Assembly (NCBI RefSeq): GCF_001885905.1
Contig: NZ_JXKM01000014.1
Span: 1-64,000, forward strand
Direction of reading: 5' to 3'
Source: Enterococcus devriesei
Lineage (GTDB): Bacteria > Bacillota > Bacilli > Lactobacillales > Enterococcaceae
DNA: 64,000 nt
Shown: piece by piece, positions 43,910 to 52,591 of the stretch
Layout of the letters: every line of letters starts with the position of its first letter
Numbering within the stretch: position 1 is the stretch's first letter
Position numbers and translations under genes: made by a program
Notes under the pieces: model-generated
Told to the model about the DNA's origin: nothing
The model's database searches: none
What the model saw: the letters and a program-made list of their open reading frames with translations, nothing else

Positions 43910-46309
43910 ATGTCGGAAGAACAGTTATACATCGTAGGCACGCTAAAAGCCATCTTTTTTCAAAACCCCAGCAATTTTTATAAAGTTCTGCTGGTAAAAG
44001 TCAGCGAGACCAATAGCGATTATCTCGAACAGGAAATCGTCGTTACGGGCAGCTTTGGCGATGTGCAAGAAGATGAAGAATATCGCTTCTTGGGGCATTT
44101 TGTTGAACATCCTCGCTATGGAAAACAATTTTTGGTGGAAAGCTACGAACAGGCGCATCCAACTTCGGCTAATGGGTTGATCAATTATTTATCTAGCGAA
44201 AAATTTCCCGGGATTGGTAAAAAGACCGCTGAAAAAATCATTGAGGTATTAGGCGAAGAAGCAATCGATGAGATCATCGAAAATCCAGCGGTGCTGGCTC
44301 GGATTCCCAACCTGAATGCCAAGAAACAGAAGGTCGTCGTCGAAACCCTGCGGCAAAATCACGGAATGGAAAAAATTATCATGGGTTTAGGGCGCTATGG
44401 CTTTGGCAGTCAGCTCTCCTTTGCGATTTTTCAAACCTATCGTAATGAAGCTTTGGATGTAATCGCGGAAAATCCGTACCAGCTAGTGGAGGATATCGAA
44501 GGAATCGGCTTTAAAAAGGCGGACAGCTTGGCAGAACAGTTGGGTATCGCGGCGGATAGTCCACAGCGGATTCGGGCGGCGATTTTTCATCAAGTTAATG
44601 AAGATGCCAACCAAAGTGGAGACACTTATGTGGAAGCTCAGCAATTATTAACCGAGGTCTTGCAATTATTAGAAACCACGCGACCTGTTGAGATCGCTCC
44701 CGATCAAATTGCAACGATGATTATTCAGCTAGTCGAAGAAGAAAAAATTCAGCAAGAAGCAACTAAAATCTATGAAAACACGTTGTTTTACAGTGAGTGG
44801 GGAATTGCTTCTTCCATCGAACGGTTGTTAGCCCGGAAAAAGGAAATTAATTATCCGCAAAAAACAGTGGATAAAAAATTGCGAATCATTGAAAAGCAAT
44901 TAAAGATTACTTATGGTGACTCACAAGATCAAGCGATCAAAGAAGCGATTCGTTCACCGCTATTTATCCTAACGGGTGGCCCCGGAACTGGGAAAACCAC
45001 AGTGATCAACGGGATCGTTAAATTATTCGCTGAGTTGAATGAGTTATCTTTAGACCCGAAAGACTATACCAACGCGATCTTTCCGATTTTATTAGCGGCT
45101 CCCACCGGACGAGCGGCCAAACGGATGAATGAAACTACCGGTCTGCCTGCCAGTACGATCCACCGATTACTAGGCTTGAATGCCAACGATGAGACACCTG
45201 ATATCGAAGCCAAAGAATTAGATGGTGGCTTGTTAATCGTAGATGAGATGTCAATGGTGGATACATGGCTTGCAAATACCTTGTTAAAAGCAATCCCTGA
45301 TAATATGCAGGTCATTTTTGTAGGAGACAAGGATCAGTTACCTTCCGTGGGCCCGGGACAAGTTTTTCATGATCTGCTGCAGATTACTGAGATTCCTAAA
45401 ATGGAACTGACGGATATTTATCGTCAAGGGGATGGCTCTTCGATTATTCCACTGGCGCATGAAATCAAAGATGGCAAGCTGCCGCAAGATTTCAGACAAA
45501 ATCAAAAGGATCGCTCTTTCATTGCTTGTCACGCTTTTCAAATGGAAGAAGTGGTTAAGCAGATCGTCGAGCGAGCAAAGAAGAAAGGTTACACTGCCCA
45601 AGATGTTCAAGTCTTAGCACCAATGTATCGCGGACCAGCAGGGATCGATGCGATCAATAAGATGATGCAGGAAATTTTCAATCCTAACGATGGACGTAAA
45701 AAAGAAGTTCAGTGGAACGATGTTGTTTATCGGATTGGAGACAAAGTTTTACAGTTAGTCAACAATCCGGAGCTGAATGTGTTCAATGGCGATATGGGGA
45801 TGATCGTAGGGATTATTCCAGCGAAGGAATCGGAAGATAAAGTCGATGAATTAGTGATCCAATTTGACAGCAATGAAGTCAGCTATAAACGCTCCGAATG
45901 GAACAAGATCAAACTCTCTTACTGCTGTTCGATCCATAAAGCGCAAGGTAGCGAGTTCAAAATGGTACTGCTGCCGATGGTGAAGCAGTATTCTCGCATG
46001 TTGCAACGAAATTTATTGTATACGGCAGTGACTCGTAGCAAGGATTTGTTGATCTTGTTAGGTGAAGATGAAGCCTTTCAAGCTTGTGTCAATAAAGAAT
46101 CGGCCGTACGAAAGACGACTTTGATTGAACGAATCACTAAAGGGACTGCCGACGCACCAGAAAAACCGAAGGAAGCACCTTTTGAAGTATCAGAAAAGCC
46201 CGTATCTGAAACCAAAGGCCCGACCATCTTGACACCTCAAATAATTACCGCGCAAACCATCGATCCAATGATTGGAATGGAAGGTATGACACCAGCGATG
46301 TTTATGTAA
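43910..46309 (+). CDS. recD2: ATP-dependent RecD2 helicase
   Basis: 799 aa, superfamily 1B 5'-3' helicase of the RecD2/TraA type. The N-terminal region with helix-hairpin-helix repeats (about 80-220; FPGIGKKTAEKI) is typical of RecD2 and absent from RecBCD RecD. Walker A GGPGTGKTT is near 357-365, DEMSMVD near 446, and SIHKAQGSEF in the C-terminal domain. A proline-rich tail ends the protein. It acts in DNA repair and replication-fork maintenance without RecBC. AGGAGGG precedes the ATG. Confidence 0.93.
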   Translation: MSEEQLYIVGTLKAIFFQNPSNFYKVLLVKVSETNSDYLEQEIVVTGSFGDVQEDEEYRFLGHFVEHPRYGKQFLVESYEQAHPTSANGLINYLSSEKFPGIGKKTAEKIIEVLGEEAIDEIIENPAVLARIPNLNAKKQKVVVETLRQNHGMEKIIMGLGRYGFGSQLSFAIFQTYRNEALDVIAENPYQLVEDIEGIGFKKADSLAEQLGIAADSPQRIRAAIFHQVNEDANQSGDTYVEAQQLLTEVLQLLETTRPVEIAPDQIATMIIQLVEEEKIQQEATKIYENTLFYSEWGIASSIERLLARKKEINYPQKTVDKKLRIIEKQLKITYGDSQDQAIKEAIRSPLFILTGGPGTGKTTVINGIVKLFAELNELSLDPKDYTNAIFPILLAAPTGRAAKRMNETTGLPASTIHRLLGLNANDETPDIEAKELDGGLLIVDEMSMVDTWLANTLLKAIPDNMQVIFVGDKDQLPSVGPGQVFHDLLQITEIPKMELTDIYRQGDGSSIIPLAHEIKDGKLPQDFRQNQKDRSFIACHAFQMEEVVKQIVERAKKKGYTAQDVQVLAPMYRGPAGIDAINKMMQEIFNPNDGRKKEVQWNDVVYRIGDKVLQLVNNPELNVFNGDMGMIVGIIPAKESEDKVDELVIQFDSNEVSYKRSEWNKIKLSYCCSIHKAQGSEFKMVLLPMVKQYSRMLQRNLLYTAVTRSKDLLILLGEDEAFQACVNKESAVRKTTLIERITKGTADAPEKPKEAPFEVSEKPVSETKGPTILTPQIITAQTIDPMIGMEGMTPAMFM

Positions 46310-46355
46310 AAAGGACGGAAAATAAATCCGAGGATTTATTTTTCCGTCCTTTTGT
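46308..46355. terminator. Bidirectional terminator
   Basis: AAAAGGACGGAAAATAAATCC pairs with GGATTTATTTTTCCGTCCTTTT across a 3-base loop, between convergent genes. Confidence 0.9.
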
Positions 46356-47325
46356 CTGCATACCAGATATATTGAGTAGTGGTTGAAAAATTGATATCGA
46401 AAGAGCGCTCGCCCATATTTTCACCGTCTGCTTGTCCGTGTTGGGGAACGACGGAAACGATTCGAATTCGGCTGCTAGTAAAATGTTTGTAGTGTTTATT
46501 TTCCGTGTGCTTTTTGCGTAGCAACTGGATGAGAAAGCGTAAGATTGCAGGAAGATTGGGCTTTTCAACCACGACGAGATCAATCGTATCTTTTTTTGGA
46601 TCAGCCATTGGCGCAATCGCGATGCCGCCGCCAAAATACGGAATATTGGTCGTCGTACATAAGAAGGTCCGTTCAAAGTTTAAGGATTGCCCATTCAGCT
46701 CCACTAAAATCGGAAACGTCTTTTGCGTTAAGATCGCTTTGACTAAATAAAGAGCATAGGAGGCTGAACCTAAATGATATTTGTTCAAGACCTTTTTCGA
46801 AGTCGAAGCATTGGTTGTTGCAACGATTAATGCATCTAAACCAATCCCGACGTTATTCAGCACTAAACCGGATTCTTCTCGAATCTTTTCTTCATAGTGA
46901 AAGACGTTGATCGGTTGAGGCTGCAAAGCGGAAGTAATCTGTTCAAAGGCTTTCTCGGGATCACGTGACAACCCGATGCCGCGGGCAAAATCATTTCCCG
47001 ACCCGGCTGGGATATAGCTAACTGGCAGCTCCAGACCTAAAGTGTAAAACTGGTTGACCACTTCATGCAAGGTACCATCGCCGCCAATCACTACTAGCAG
47101 GTGGAAAGAATTATCAAGATGGTCCTCTTCGCAGGTTGCCGACCAAGGGCTTAGTAGGGCACCTAAGCGTTCCACCAGAGCCTTTTCGTCGCCAGGCTTT
47201 TCTGTGTAATAAGGCGTATATGTATAGTTGCCATCATCTAATAATTGGATGATTTTCTCGGCTTTTTTCCCACCGTTGCCGCTACCGGCTGCGGGATTGA
47301 TTAATAAATGATAATGAAATTTCAT
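46336..47325 (-). CDS. Diacylglycerol kinase-family lipid kinase
   Basis: 329 aa, DAGK catalytic fold. LINPAAGSGNGG (8-19), GGDGTLHEV (near 85-93) and PAGSGNDFARG (near 113-123) are the nucleotide- and metal-binding motifs of the DgkB/YegS group. It phosphorylates diacylglycerol or a related lipid at the inner membrane face. In Gram-positives DgkB recycles diacylglycerol from lipoteichoic acid synthesis; whether this is DgkB or a paralogue is open. Start ATG follows GAAAGGATCGAGAAC. The 3' end overlaps the terminator. Confidence 0.87.
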   Translation of the reverse strand: MKFHYHLLINPAAGSGNGGKKAEKIIQLLDDGNYTYTPYYTEKPGDEKALVERLGALLSPWSATCEEDHLDNSFHLLVVIGGDGTLHEVVNQFYTLGLELPVSYIPAGSGNDFARGIGLSRDPEKAFEQITSALQPQPINVFHYEEKIREESGLVLNNVGIGLDALIVATTNASTSKKVLNKYHLGSASYALYLVKAILTQKTFPILVELNGQSLNFERTFLCTTTNIPYFGGGIAIAPMADPKKDTIDLVVVEKPNLPAILRFLIQLLRKKHTENKHYKHFTSSRIRIVSVVPQHGQADGENMGERSFDINFSTTTQYIWYADKRTEK

Positions 47326-47445
47326 GTTCTCGATCCTTTCAGAAACTGATTATAACAGAGTGAAGGGCTGAACTGTATAGAATTGAATCATTTTATTTCT
47401 CCGAAGCCGTGAAATCCGGTATAAAAAAACATTCGTAAGAACACG

Positions 47446-47478
47446 AAAAATACCTGCTCCAACAGAGTAGGTATTTTA
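47446..47478 (-). terminator. Terminator of small orphan gene
   Basis: AAAATACCTGCT pairs with AGTAGGTATTTT (A and T arms on both sides), just downstream of the minus-strand small gene. Confidence 0.7.
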
Positions 47479-47489
47479 AGCATTATCCA

Positions 47490-47789
47490 TTAGGATCGCT
47501 TCGCCCGTTCGCTAAACCACGTGATGACTTTCTTTTCATAATTTGAAGGGGAGTATTCAGATGAGATTTCCGCCTGTTGCGTTGCTTGATCAATGGTGAC
47601 TGCTAATTTCCCCCAAAGATAGAGCGTTTTTTTTTCTGGTGTATATTCGATCCGATATTTTTCCACCAGCGGTGCCCGCGTACTGCAGCAGCCATAATTG
47701 CCATTGGTCCAGCGGGCCTTAAGGACGGCAACCTTGTTTTGTTGGGCCTCTTCATATAATTGTTCGAGTTCGTTATCGATTCCTAGCAA
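47490..47789 (-). CDS. Small conserved-looking protein of unknown function
   Basis: 99 aa from a TTG with AGAGGTG six bases upstream; a GTG three codons earlier overlaps that ribosome site. I do not recognise the family. It is soluble and mixed charged, with a central NYGCCSTRAPLVEKY stretch whose adjacent cysteines could bind metal or be redox-active, followed by beta-strand-like segments (RIEYTPEKKTLYLWGKLAVTI). It is flanked by its own terminator and lies opposite the preQ1-queT unit. Good ribosome site and terminator argue that it is real. Confidence 0.7.
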   Translation of the reverse strand: MLGIDNELEQLYEEAQQNKVAVLKARWTNGNYGCCSTRAPLVEKYRIEYTPEKKTLYLWGKLAVTIDQATQQAEISSEYSPSNYEKKVITWFSERAKRS

Positions 47790-47899
47790 TGAAAACACCT
47801 CTCATTCGTAAAAAAATTCTTATATTTAAATTGTATCACCGAATGCTAGAAAGATTCAATTTTGCCGCCGTCCGTTTGTTAAACAGGCTTTTTGAAAAC

Positions 47900-47927
47900 T
47901 TGTCCTTCCCTTAAATTGTGTTATAAT
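47900..47927 (+). promoter_or_regulatory. Promoter of queT
   Basis: TTGTCC, a 16-base spacer and an extended -10 (TGTTATAAT). The predicted transcript would begin at about the first base of the preQ1 aptamer. Confidence 0.6.
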
Positions 47928-47932
47928 ACGCG

Positions 47933-47971
47933 AAGCGGTTCATCAACCATCCCGCTTTAAAAAAACTTGGA
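47933..47971 (+). promoter_or_regulatory. preQ1 class I riboswitch
   Basis: The stem AGCGG / CCGCT encloses a C/A-rich loop. An A-rich tail (TTTAAAAAAACTTGG) follows, as in the preQ1-I pseudoknot. The 3' end runs into the purine-rich ribosome site of queT, suggesting control of translation start. The downstream QueT transporter supports the call. Confidence 0.85.
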
Positions 47972-47986
47972 GAAAGAAGGATAAGA

Positions 47987-48487
47987 ATGAATTTAGTAGA
48001 AAAAAAACGGGTCAATGTCGTCGTGACCAACGGAATCATTATGGCGCTTTACTTAGCGCTGACGATTTTAGTCTCGCCAGTCGCATCAGGAGCGATCCAA
48101 TTTCGTATTTCAGAAAGCCTGAACCATTTAGTCGTTTTCAATCGCAAATTTTTGTGGGGAATTTTCGGTGGGGTCGTCGTCTACAATGCGATCTTTGGCA
48201 TGGGGTGGCTGGATGTTGTTTTTGGCGGTGGACAAACCTTATTGGCACTATCATTAACGGCCTTATTACAGAATGTCATTAAAAATACCAAAGTCCGCTT
48301 AGCCTTGAATGTTTTATTCTTTAGCGGAAGCATGTTTATGATTGCCTGGATGCTGAACTTAACGGCACAGTTGCCTTTTTGGCCAACCTATGGCTGGACG
48401 GCTTTAAGTGAAGCGATCATTATGACCATTTCAGCACCGATCATGTTTTATTTAGATAAACGCCTGCATTTTAAACAGCAATTATAA
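47987..48487 (+). CDS. queT: QueT-family queuosine precursor transporter
   Basis: 166 aa with five to six membrane segments. It is the ECF-type substrate-binding S component QueT: AIQFRISESLNHLVVF near residues 36-51 is the family hallmark, and GMGWLDVVFGGGQTLLAL follows near 75-92. It imports preQ1 or a related queuosine precursor together with a shared ECF energising module, which is not in this window. Ribosome site GAAGGATAAGA overlaps the preQ1 riboswitch tail. It ends at a terminator. Confidence 0.92.
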   Translation: MNLVEKKRVNVVVTNGIIMALYLALTILVSPVASGAIQFRISESLNHLVVFNRKFLWGIFGGVVVYNAIFGMGWLDVVFGGGQTLLALSLTALLQNVIKNTKVRLALNVLFFSGSMFMIAWMLNLTAQLPFWPTYGWTALSEAIIMTISAPIMFYLDKRLHFKQQL

Positions 48488-48527
48488 AAAAATGACTGGA
48501 CCCAGATTCGGGCTCAGTCATTTTTGT
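48487..48527. terminator. Bidirectional terminator
   Basis: AAATGACTGGACCC pairs with GGGCTCAGTCATTT (one mismatch) between convergent genes. Confidence 0.85.
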
Positions 48528-49168
48528 TATTCGTGCATTGACAAGGCTTCGACATCTTGGATTTCAAAATGCTTACGCTCCAAGTAGTCAATGATATGAT
48601 TTAATTTATTTTCATCCACACCTGCTGGTAGGGTAAATAAGGTTCTGCGGCCTTTGAAATCTTTACCAACGTCAAGTGTAATACAGCTGGCGATGGGAGT
48701 AAATTTTGAAATAATTTTAGCCATGGTAGCAAGATCACCTTGTTTACCAGAAGAGACGAGCGTTAAGACGTAGCTTCCTGTTTGAATATTCCAAGATTGA
48801 GAAAGCATATTCAGCAATGTGCTGTGAGTCAAAATACCATAAAAATGATGGTTCTCATCTAAGACGGTGATATAAGGCAATTCCTTTATCGTAAAAAAGA
48901 TTTTAAAAAAAGAAGTATCTAAAGAAATAAATTTTGTTGCGTTTTTGAGCAAATGGGTGACTGGCAGACTCATGTCGCCGCCATTTGCTTTGTGCCGGTA
49001 AATGTGCATCTTATAAATATTGCCGCGGAAAATTTGATTACTCTCATCAAGAATCGGCACACAACGAAACCCGGTACCTTCTAAAGTATCCAGTGCCTCT
49101 TGCAGCGTGGTTGATTCATTAATGGTGGTCAAATTCTCTTTAGGATAAACAAGACTTTTTAATAACAT
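48527..49168 (-). CDS. CBS-domain protein, likely cyclic di-AMP-binding (CbpA-like)
   Basis: 213 aa. A tandem CBS pair covers about residues 1-125 (TLQEALDTLEGTGFRCVPILDES; FHYGIL-type FYGILTHSTLLNMLSQ). An ACT-like C-terminal domain follows (GSYVLTLVSSGKQGDLATMAKIISKFTP). This CBS-ACT layout matches the c-di-AMP-binding CbpA proteins of Listeria and related genera. A role in potassium or second-messenger sensing is inferred. ATG chosen after GGAGGGTTATTGG; an upstream TTG overlaps that ribosome site. Monocistronic. Confidence 0.78.
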   Translation of the reverse strand: MLLKSLVYPKENLTTINESTTLQEALDTLEGTGFRCVPILDESNQIFRGNIYKMHIYRHKANGGDMSLPVTHLLKNATKFISLDTSFFKIFFTIKELPYITVLDENHHFYGILTHSTLLNMLSQSWNIQTGSYVLTLVSSGKQGDLATMAKIISKFTPIASCITLDVGKDFKGRRTLFTLPAGVDENKLNHIIDYLERKHFEIQDVEALSMHE

Positions 49169-49287
49169 CCAATAACCCTCCAATAAAGCAATTCATTCTT
49201 TCATTATATTATCATATTCTATCTGATAAAGAAATTCTTTCTCGAGGTCGTTTGAATTCAGCAAAAAATAAATCTTATAAAGGAAGA

Positions 49288-49316
49288 TTGACAGAGAATT
49301 CGATAGATGATAATGT
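49288..49316 (+). promoter_or_regulatory. Promoter of rpmG-secE
   Basis: Consensus TTGACA at 49288-49293 with TAATGT after 17 bases (overlapping GATAAT). It lies about 95 bases before rpmG. Confidence 0.6.
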
Positions 49317-49411
49317 AAGCTTGTGACTTTATGGGGATATCAACGATTATGGCGTTTGGTCATCCACCTTATTTTCAAAAAAACATCAACAAGAATTAGG
49401 AGTAGATCGCT

Positions 49412-49564
49412 ATGGCAACAAAAAAAGCGGCTCTAGCCTGCACTGTTTGCGGGTCAAGAAATTACACGAAATCAGTCAGTGAAGGCAAACGCGGTGAGCG
49501 TTTAGAGATCAATAAATTTTGCAAGCATTGTAATCAGTATACAGTGCATAAAGAAACCAAATAG
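49412..49564 (+). CDS. rpmG: 50S ribosomal protein L33, zinc-binding form
   Basis: 50 aa: [18 protein letters not shown] near the start and [15 protein letters not shown] at the end. The two CxxC pairs (C10-C13, C37-C40) mark the zinc-binding (C+) type of L33. Part of the large ribosomal subunit. Start ATG follows TTAGGAG. It lies directly upstream of secE and nusG, the usual position. Confidence 0.95.
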   Translation: MATKKAALACTVCGSRNYTKSVSEGKRGERLEINKFCKHCNQYTVHKETK

Positions 49565-49576
49565 GGGGATTTCAGA

Positions 49577-49747
49577 TTGAATTTTTTACGCAGTGTGAGA
49601 GAAGAAATGAAGCTTGTTTCATGGCCTTCTAAAAAACAATTACGTCATGATTCATTAGTCGTTATCGAAACGGCGATCATCTTTGCTTTGATGTTTTTCA
49701 TTATGGACACAGCAATCCAAGCATTGGTCAATTTGATCATTCGCTAG
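49577..49747 (+). CDS. secE: Preprotein translocase subunit SecE
   Basis: 56 aa, single-TM SecE: amphipathic helix MNFLRSVREEMKLVSWPSKK, then a TM segment (about 27-50, IETAIIFALMFFIMDTAI). The VxWPSxxE/Q-like motif is conserved. It stabilises SecY in the export channel. TTG start with AGGGGG about nine bases upstream. A terminator and a new promoter follow before nusG, so nusG is partly independent. Confidence 0.95.
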   Translation: MNFLRSVREEMKLVSWPSKKQLRHDSLVVIETAIIFALMFFIMDTAIQALVNLIIR

Positions 49748-49767
49748 TAGCCAATTCAAAAAAAGCA

Positions 49768-49776
49768 TGTTATACT
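49768..49776 (+). promoter_or_regulatory. Promoter of nusG (extended -10)
   Basis: TGTTATACT forms an extended -10 element just after secE. It precedes the terminator at 49788-49820, so a transcript starting here begins close to that hairpin. Confidence 0.5.
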
Positions 49777-49787
49777 ATTTGAGAGAA

Positions 49788-49820
49788 AAAACCTTGGGAG
49801 CACTGAGGTTTTTTTATTTT
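49788..49820 (+). terminator. Terminator/attenuator between secE and nusG
   Basis: AAACCT pairs with AGGTTT, with a ten-base loop, followed by T-rich sequence. It either ends the rpmG-secE transcript or attenuates nusG. Confidence 0.6.
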
Positions 49821-49834
49821 AGAACGAGGAGCCG

Positions 49835-50386
49835 ATGGCGAAAATGGAATCTTTTGAAAAACAATGGTATGTATTACATACTTATTCCGGCTATGAAAAC
49901 AAAGTGAAGGCAAACTTAGAATCACGTGCCCAAAGTATGCGGATGGAGGACTATATTTTCCGAGTAGTCGTTCCTGAAGAGACAGAAACAGAAGTTAAAG
50001 GCGGCAAGGAAAAGGAAATCGTCCACAAAACTTTCCCAGGTTATGTGTTAGTTGAAATGGTCATGACCGATGATTCTTGGTATGTTGTTCGTAATACACC
50101 AGGCGTGACTGGCTTTGTTGGTTCACACGGTGCCGGAAGCAAACCAGCGCCATTGATGCCAGAGGAAATCAATCATATTTTACGCTCGATCGGTATGAGC
50201 ACACGTCAAAATGATCTTGAAGTTGAACTTGGCGAAACCGTTAAAATCATCGAGGGTGCTTTCGCTGGTCTTGAAGGGGTCATCACTGAAATTGATGATG
50301 AACGTGCGAAGGTGAAAGCCAATATTGATATGTTTGGTCGTGAGACAAGTACGGAATTAGATTTCGATCAAATCGACAAAATTTAA
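49835..50386 (+). CDS. nusG: Transcription elongation/termination factor NusG
   Basis: 183 aa. NGN domain (about 9-115, WYVLHTYSGYENKVKANL; FPGYVLVEM) followed by a C-terminal KOW domain (about 130-183, GETVKIIEGAFAGLEGVI). It binds RNA polymerase, affects pausing and couples with ribosomes. Start ATG follows ACGAGGAGCCG. Normal length; terminator just downstream. Confidence 0.97.
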   Translation: MAKMESFEKQWYVLHTYSGYENKVKANLESRAQSMRMEDYIFRVVVPEETETEVKGGKEKEIVHKTFPGYVLVEMVMTDDSWYVVRNTPGVTGFVGSHGAGSKPAPLMPEEINHILRSIGMSTRQNDLEVELGETVKIIEGAFAGLEGVITEIDDERAKVKANIDMFGRETSTELDFDQIDKI

Positions 50387-50390
50387 CACG

Positions 50391-50423
50391 TTTAGCTGAG
50401 GCTTTTGTCTCAGCTTTTTTTAT
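50391..50423 (+). terminator. Terminator after nusG
   Basis: AGCTGAG pairs with CTCAGCT, followed by T7. Confidence 0.8.
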
Positions 50424-50533
50424 TGTAAAAGTTTTTCTAAAGCGGCTCGTTTTAGTTGAACTATCTGATTCGAGTCAGTATGCTAAATGGGATATTGAAA
50501 GAGAATTTTTATTATGGAAACGGAGTTAGTGAG

Positions 50534-51391
50534 ATGAAAAAATTTTTTTTATTTCTAATAGGGTTCATGGCGCTAGTAACGCTAACTGCCTGTGGAAATA
50601 AAGCCGTTGAGAATAACGCAGAGACACAGACAACTACTAGCAAAGCGCGACCAGCAAATCCTAAAAGTGACGTGCCAACTGTCTTTATCCATGGCTATGG
50701 TGGTACGATCAATTCCTTTGGTGGAATGATTCAGCGTTTGACAGCCGATGGAAAGACTAAAAAAGAAATGCTCATTACGGTCCAACCTGATGGCACGCTG
50801 CAGGTGAATGGTCAATTAAGTAAGCAAAAAGACAATCCTAGCATTCAAGTGTTATTCGTGGCAAACAAAGACAATGAATGGAACCAAACAGAATGGATTT
50901 ATGGTGTTTTGAAGTATTTGAAGCAACAAGGAGTGGATCAAGTGAATCTGGTTGGTCACTCAATGGGGGGAGTCAGCTCGTTACGCTACTTAACGACATA
51001 CGGCCAACCAAACGATGCACCAACGATCAGAAAATTTATTTCGATTGGCGCGCCTTTCAATGATTTTACGGATACCGCCAATCAACAATCAGTCGAAGAG
51101 CTATTGCAAAATGGCCCGAGTCAACCAGCCAGCCGTTATGTTGATTATCGTAATGGGGTTGAAAACGTACCGAGTCAACTACCGATTCTTATGTTAGCTG
51201 GAAAATTGAATGAGCAAGCTACTTCTGATGGGACTGTACCGCTGAATAGTGCCTTAGCGACTTATTCTTTATTGAAGGCCCATGGCAATCCAATCGAGTA
51301 CCAGATTTTCACTGGAGCCAACGCGCAACACAGTCAACTCCATGAAAATCGTCAGGTAGATCAAGCGGTCGCTAACTTTTTATGGAAGTAG
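50534..51391 (+). CDS. DUF915-family alpha/beta hydrolase lipoprotein
   Basis: 285 aa. N-terminal signal with lipobox LTAC (Cys near residue 21), so it is a membrane-anchored lipoprotein on the outer face. Alpha/beta hydrolase fold: oxyanion strand VFIHGYGGT near 50-58, nucleophile GHSMGG near 144-149, acid Asp in TSDGTVPL and a His near the end (AQHSQLHEN). This is the DUF915 cell-surface hydrolase group; substrate unknown. The start was put at the ATG giving a proper signal peptide; 26 upstream residues are unsupported. Followed by the lactate oxidase gene. Confidence 0.82.
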   Translation: MKKFFLFLIGFMALVTLTACGNKAVENNAETQTTTSKARPANPKSDVPTVFIHGYGGTINSFGGMIQRLTADGKTKKEMLITVQPDGTLQVNGQLSKQKDNPSIQVLFVANKDNEWNQTEWIYGVLKYLKQQGVDQVNLVGHSMGGVSSLRYLTTYGQPNDAPTIRKFISIGAPFNDFTDTANQQSVEELLQNGPSQPASRYVDYRNGVENVPSQLPILMLAGKLNEQATSDGTVPLNSALATYSLLKAHGNPIEYQIFTGANAQHSQLHENRQVDQAVANFLWK

Positions 51392-51403
51392 GAGACAAAT
51401 CGC

Positions 51404-51432
51404 TTGCTTACTTTTTGTAAGAGTATTATGAT
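51404..51432 (+). promoter_or_regulatory. Promoter of lactate oxidase gene
   Basis: TTGCTT, a 17-base spacer and TATGAT, 35 bases before the start codon. Confidence 0.6.
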
Positions 51433-51466
51433 AACTCATGTAATCGAAAGAAAGAAGGACTTTATC

Positions 51467-52573
51467 ATGGCTTATCAAACAAGTAACGAAGAACATCCAG
51501 TTGAAATCGTAAATATCGCTTCATTAGAAGGACGCGTTAAAGAACGTATGGACAAAGGTGCGTTTGGTTATATTCGCGGCGGTTCAGAAGACGAATGGAC
51601 AATGAAAGAAAATACTTCTTCATTTAATAATAAAACAATCATGCCTCGTGTCTTACGTGGTGTGGATCATGCAGACCTAAGCACAAAACTTTGGGATATC
51701 GAATTAGCAACACCAATTATCCAAGCACCATCTGCAGCTCAAGGTTTGGCTCACGAAAAAGGTGAAGCAGATACAGCAAAAGGTGTTGCCGAAGCGGGCT
51801 CAATCTTTTCAATCAGTACTTATGCAAATACAACCGTGGAAGATGCGGCTGCCACTGCACCTGAAGCACCACAATTTTTCCAAATCTACATGAGTAAAGA
51901 TGATGGCTTCAACGAATTTATTTTAGACAAAGCTGTTAAAGCTGGGGCAAAAGCAATCATCCTAACTGCTGATTCAACCTTAGGCGGTTACCGTGAAGAA
52001 GATATCGTGAATAACTTCCAATTTCCACTTCCAATGCCGAACTTAGCTGCTTACAGCGAACAAAGCGCAAGTGGTGACGGCGAAGGAAAAGGGATCGCTG
52101 AAATTTATGCTGCAGCCAAACAAGGACTCGTTCCTGAAGATATCAAAAAGATCAAAGATTTAACAAATTTACCAGTCCTTGTCAAAGGAATTCAATCACC
52201 GGAAGACGCTGAAGTTGCCATCGCAGCTGGTGCTGACGGTATTTGGATCTCAAATCATGGCGGTCGTCAATTAGATGGTGGACCTGCATCATTTGATGTT
52301 TTACCGTTAATCGCAGGTGTCGTGAATAAACGTGTACCAATTATTTTTGATAGCGGCGTACGTCGTGGCGAACATGTTTTCAAAGCTTTAGCTAGCGGAG
52401 CAGATTTAGTAGCGATTGGTCGTCCAGTCATTTATGGCTTGAATCTTGGTGGAGCAGCCGGCGTGAAGTCTGTCTTTGATCATTTGAACAAAGAACTTTC
52501 TATCACAATGCAGCTTGCGGGAACAAGAACCATCGAAGAAGTAAAAAATACAAAATTAAACGACGCAAAATAG
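51467..52573 (+). CDS. L-lactate oxidase-like FMN alpha-hydroxy acid oxidase
   Basis: 368 aa, FMN TIM-barrel enzyme of the glycolate/lactate oxidase group, close in length to Aerococcus-type lactate oxidase. FMN and substrate residues are visible: YIRGGSEDEWT near 33-43, QAPSAAQGL near 88-96, FFQIYMSKD near 137-145, then the catalytic ISNHGGRQLDGGPASFDVLP near 259-278 and FDSGVRRGEHVFKAL near 299-313. Such enzymes convert L-lactate and O2 to pyruvate and H2O2. Start ATG follows GAAGGAC. Adjacent manganese uptake genes could help peroxide tolerance. Assignment to lactate rather than another 2-hydroxyacid is inference. Confidence 0.85.
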   Translation: MAYQTSNEEHPVEIVNIASLEGRVKERMDKGAFGYIRGGSEDEWTMKENTSSFNNKTIMPRVLRGVDHADLSTKLWDIELATPIIQAPSAAQGLAHEKGEADTAKGVAEAGSIFSISTYANTTVEDAAATAPEAPQFFQIYMSKDDGFNEFILDKAVKAGAKAIILTADSTLGGYREEDIVNNFQFPLPMPNLAAYSEQSASGDGEGKGIAEIYAAAKQGLVPEDIKKIKDLTNLPVLVKGIQSPEDAEVAIAAGADGIWISNHGGRQLDGGPASFDVLPLIAGVVNKRVPIIFDSGVRRGEHVFKALASGADLVAIGRPVIYGLNLGGAAGVKSVFDHLNKELSITMQLAGTRTIEEVKNTKLNDAK

Positions 52574-52591
52574 TTTTAAATAATTAACGTG

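Noticed and set aside
43910-46309. RecBCD-type RecD
   Set aside because: The long N-terminal helix-hairpin-helix region and the length of about 800 aa fit RecD2, and no recB or recC is nearby.
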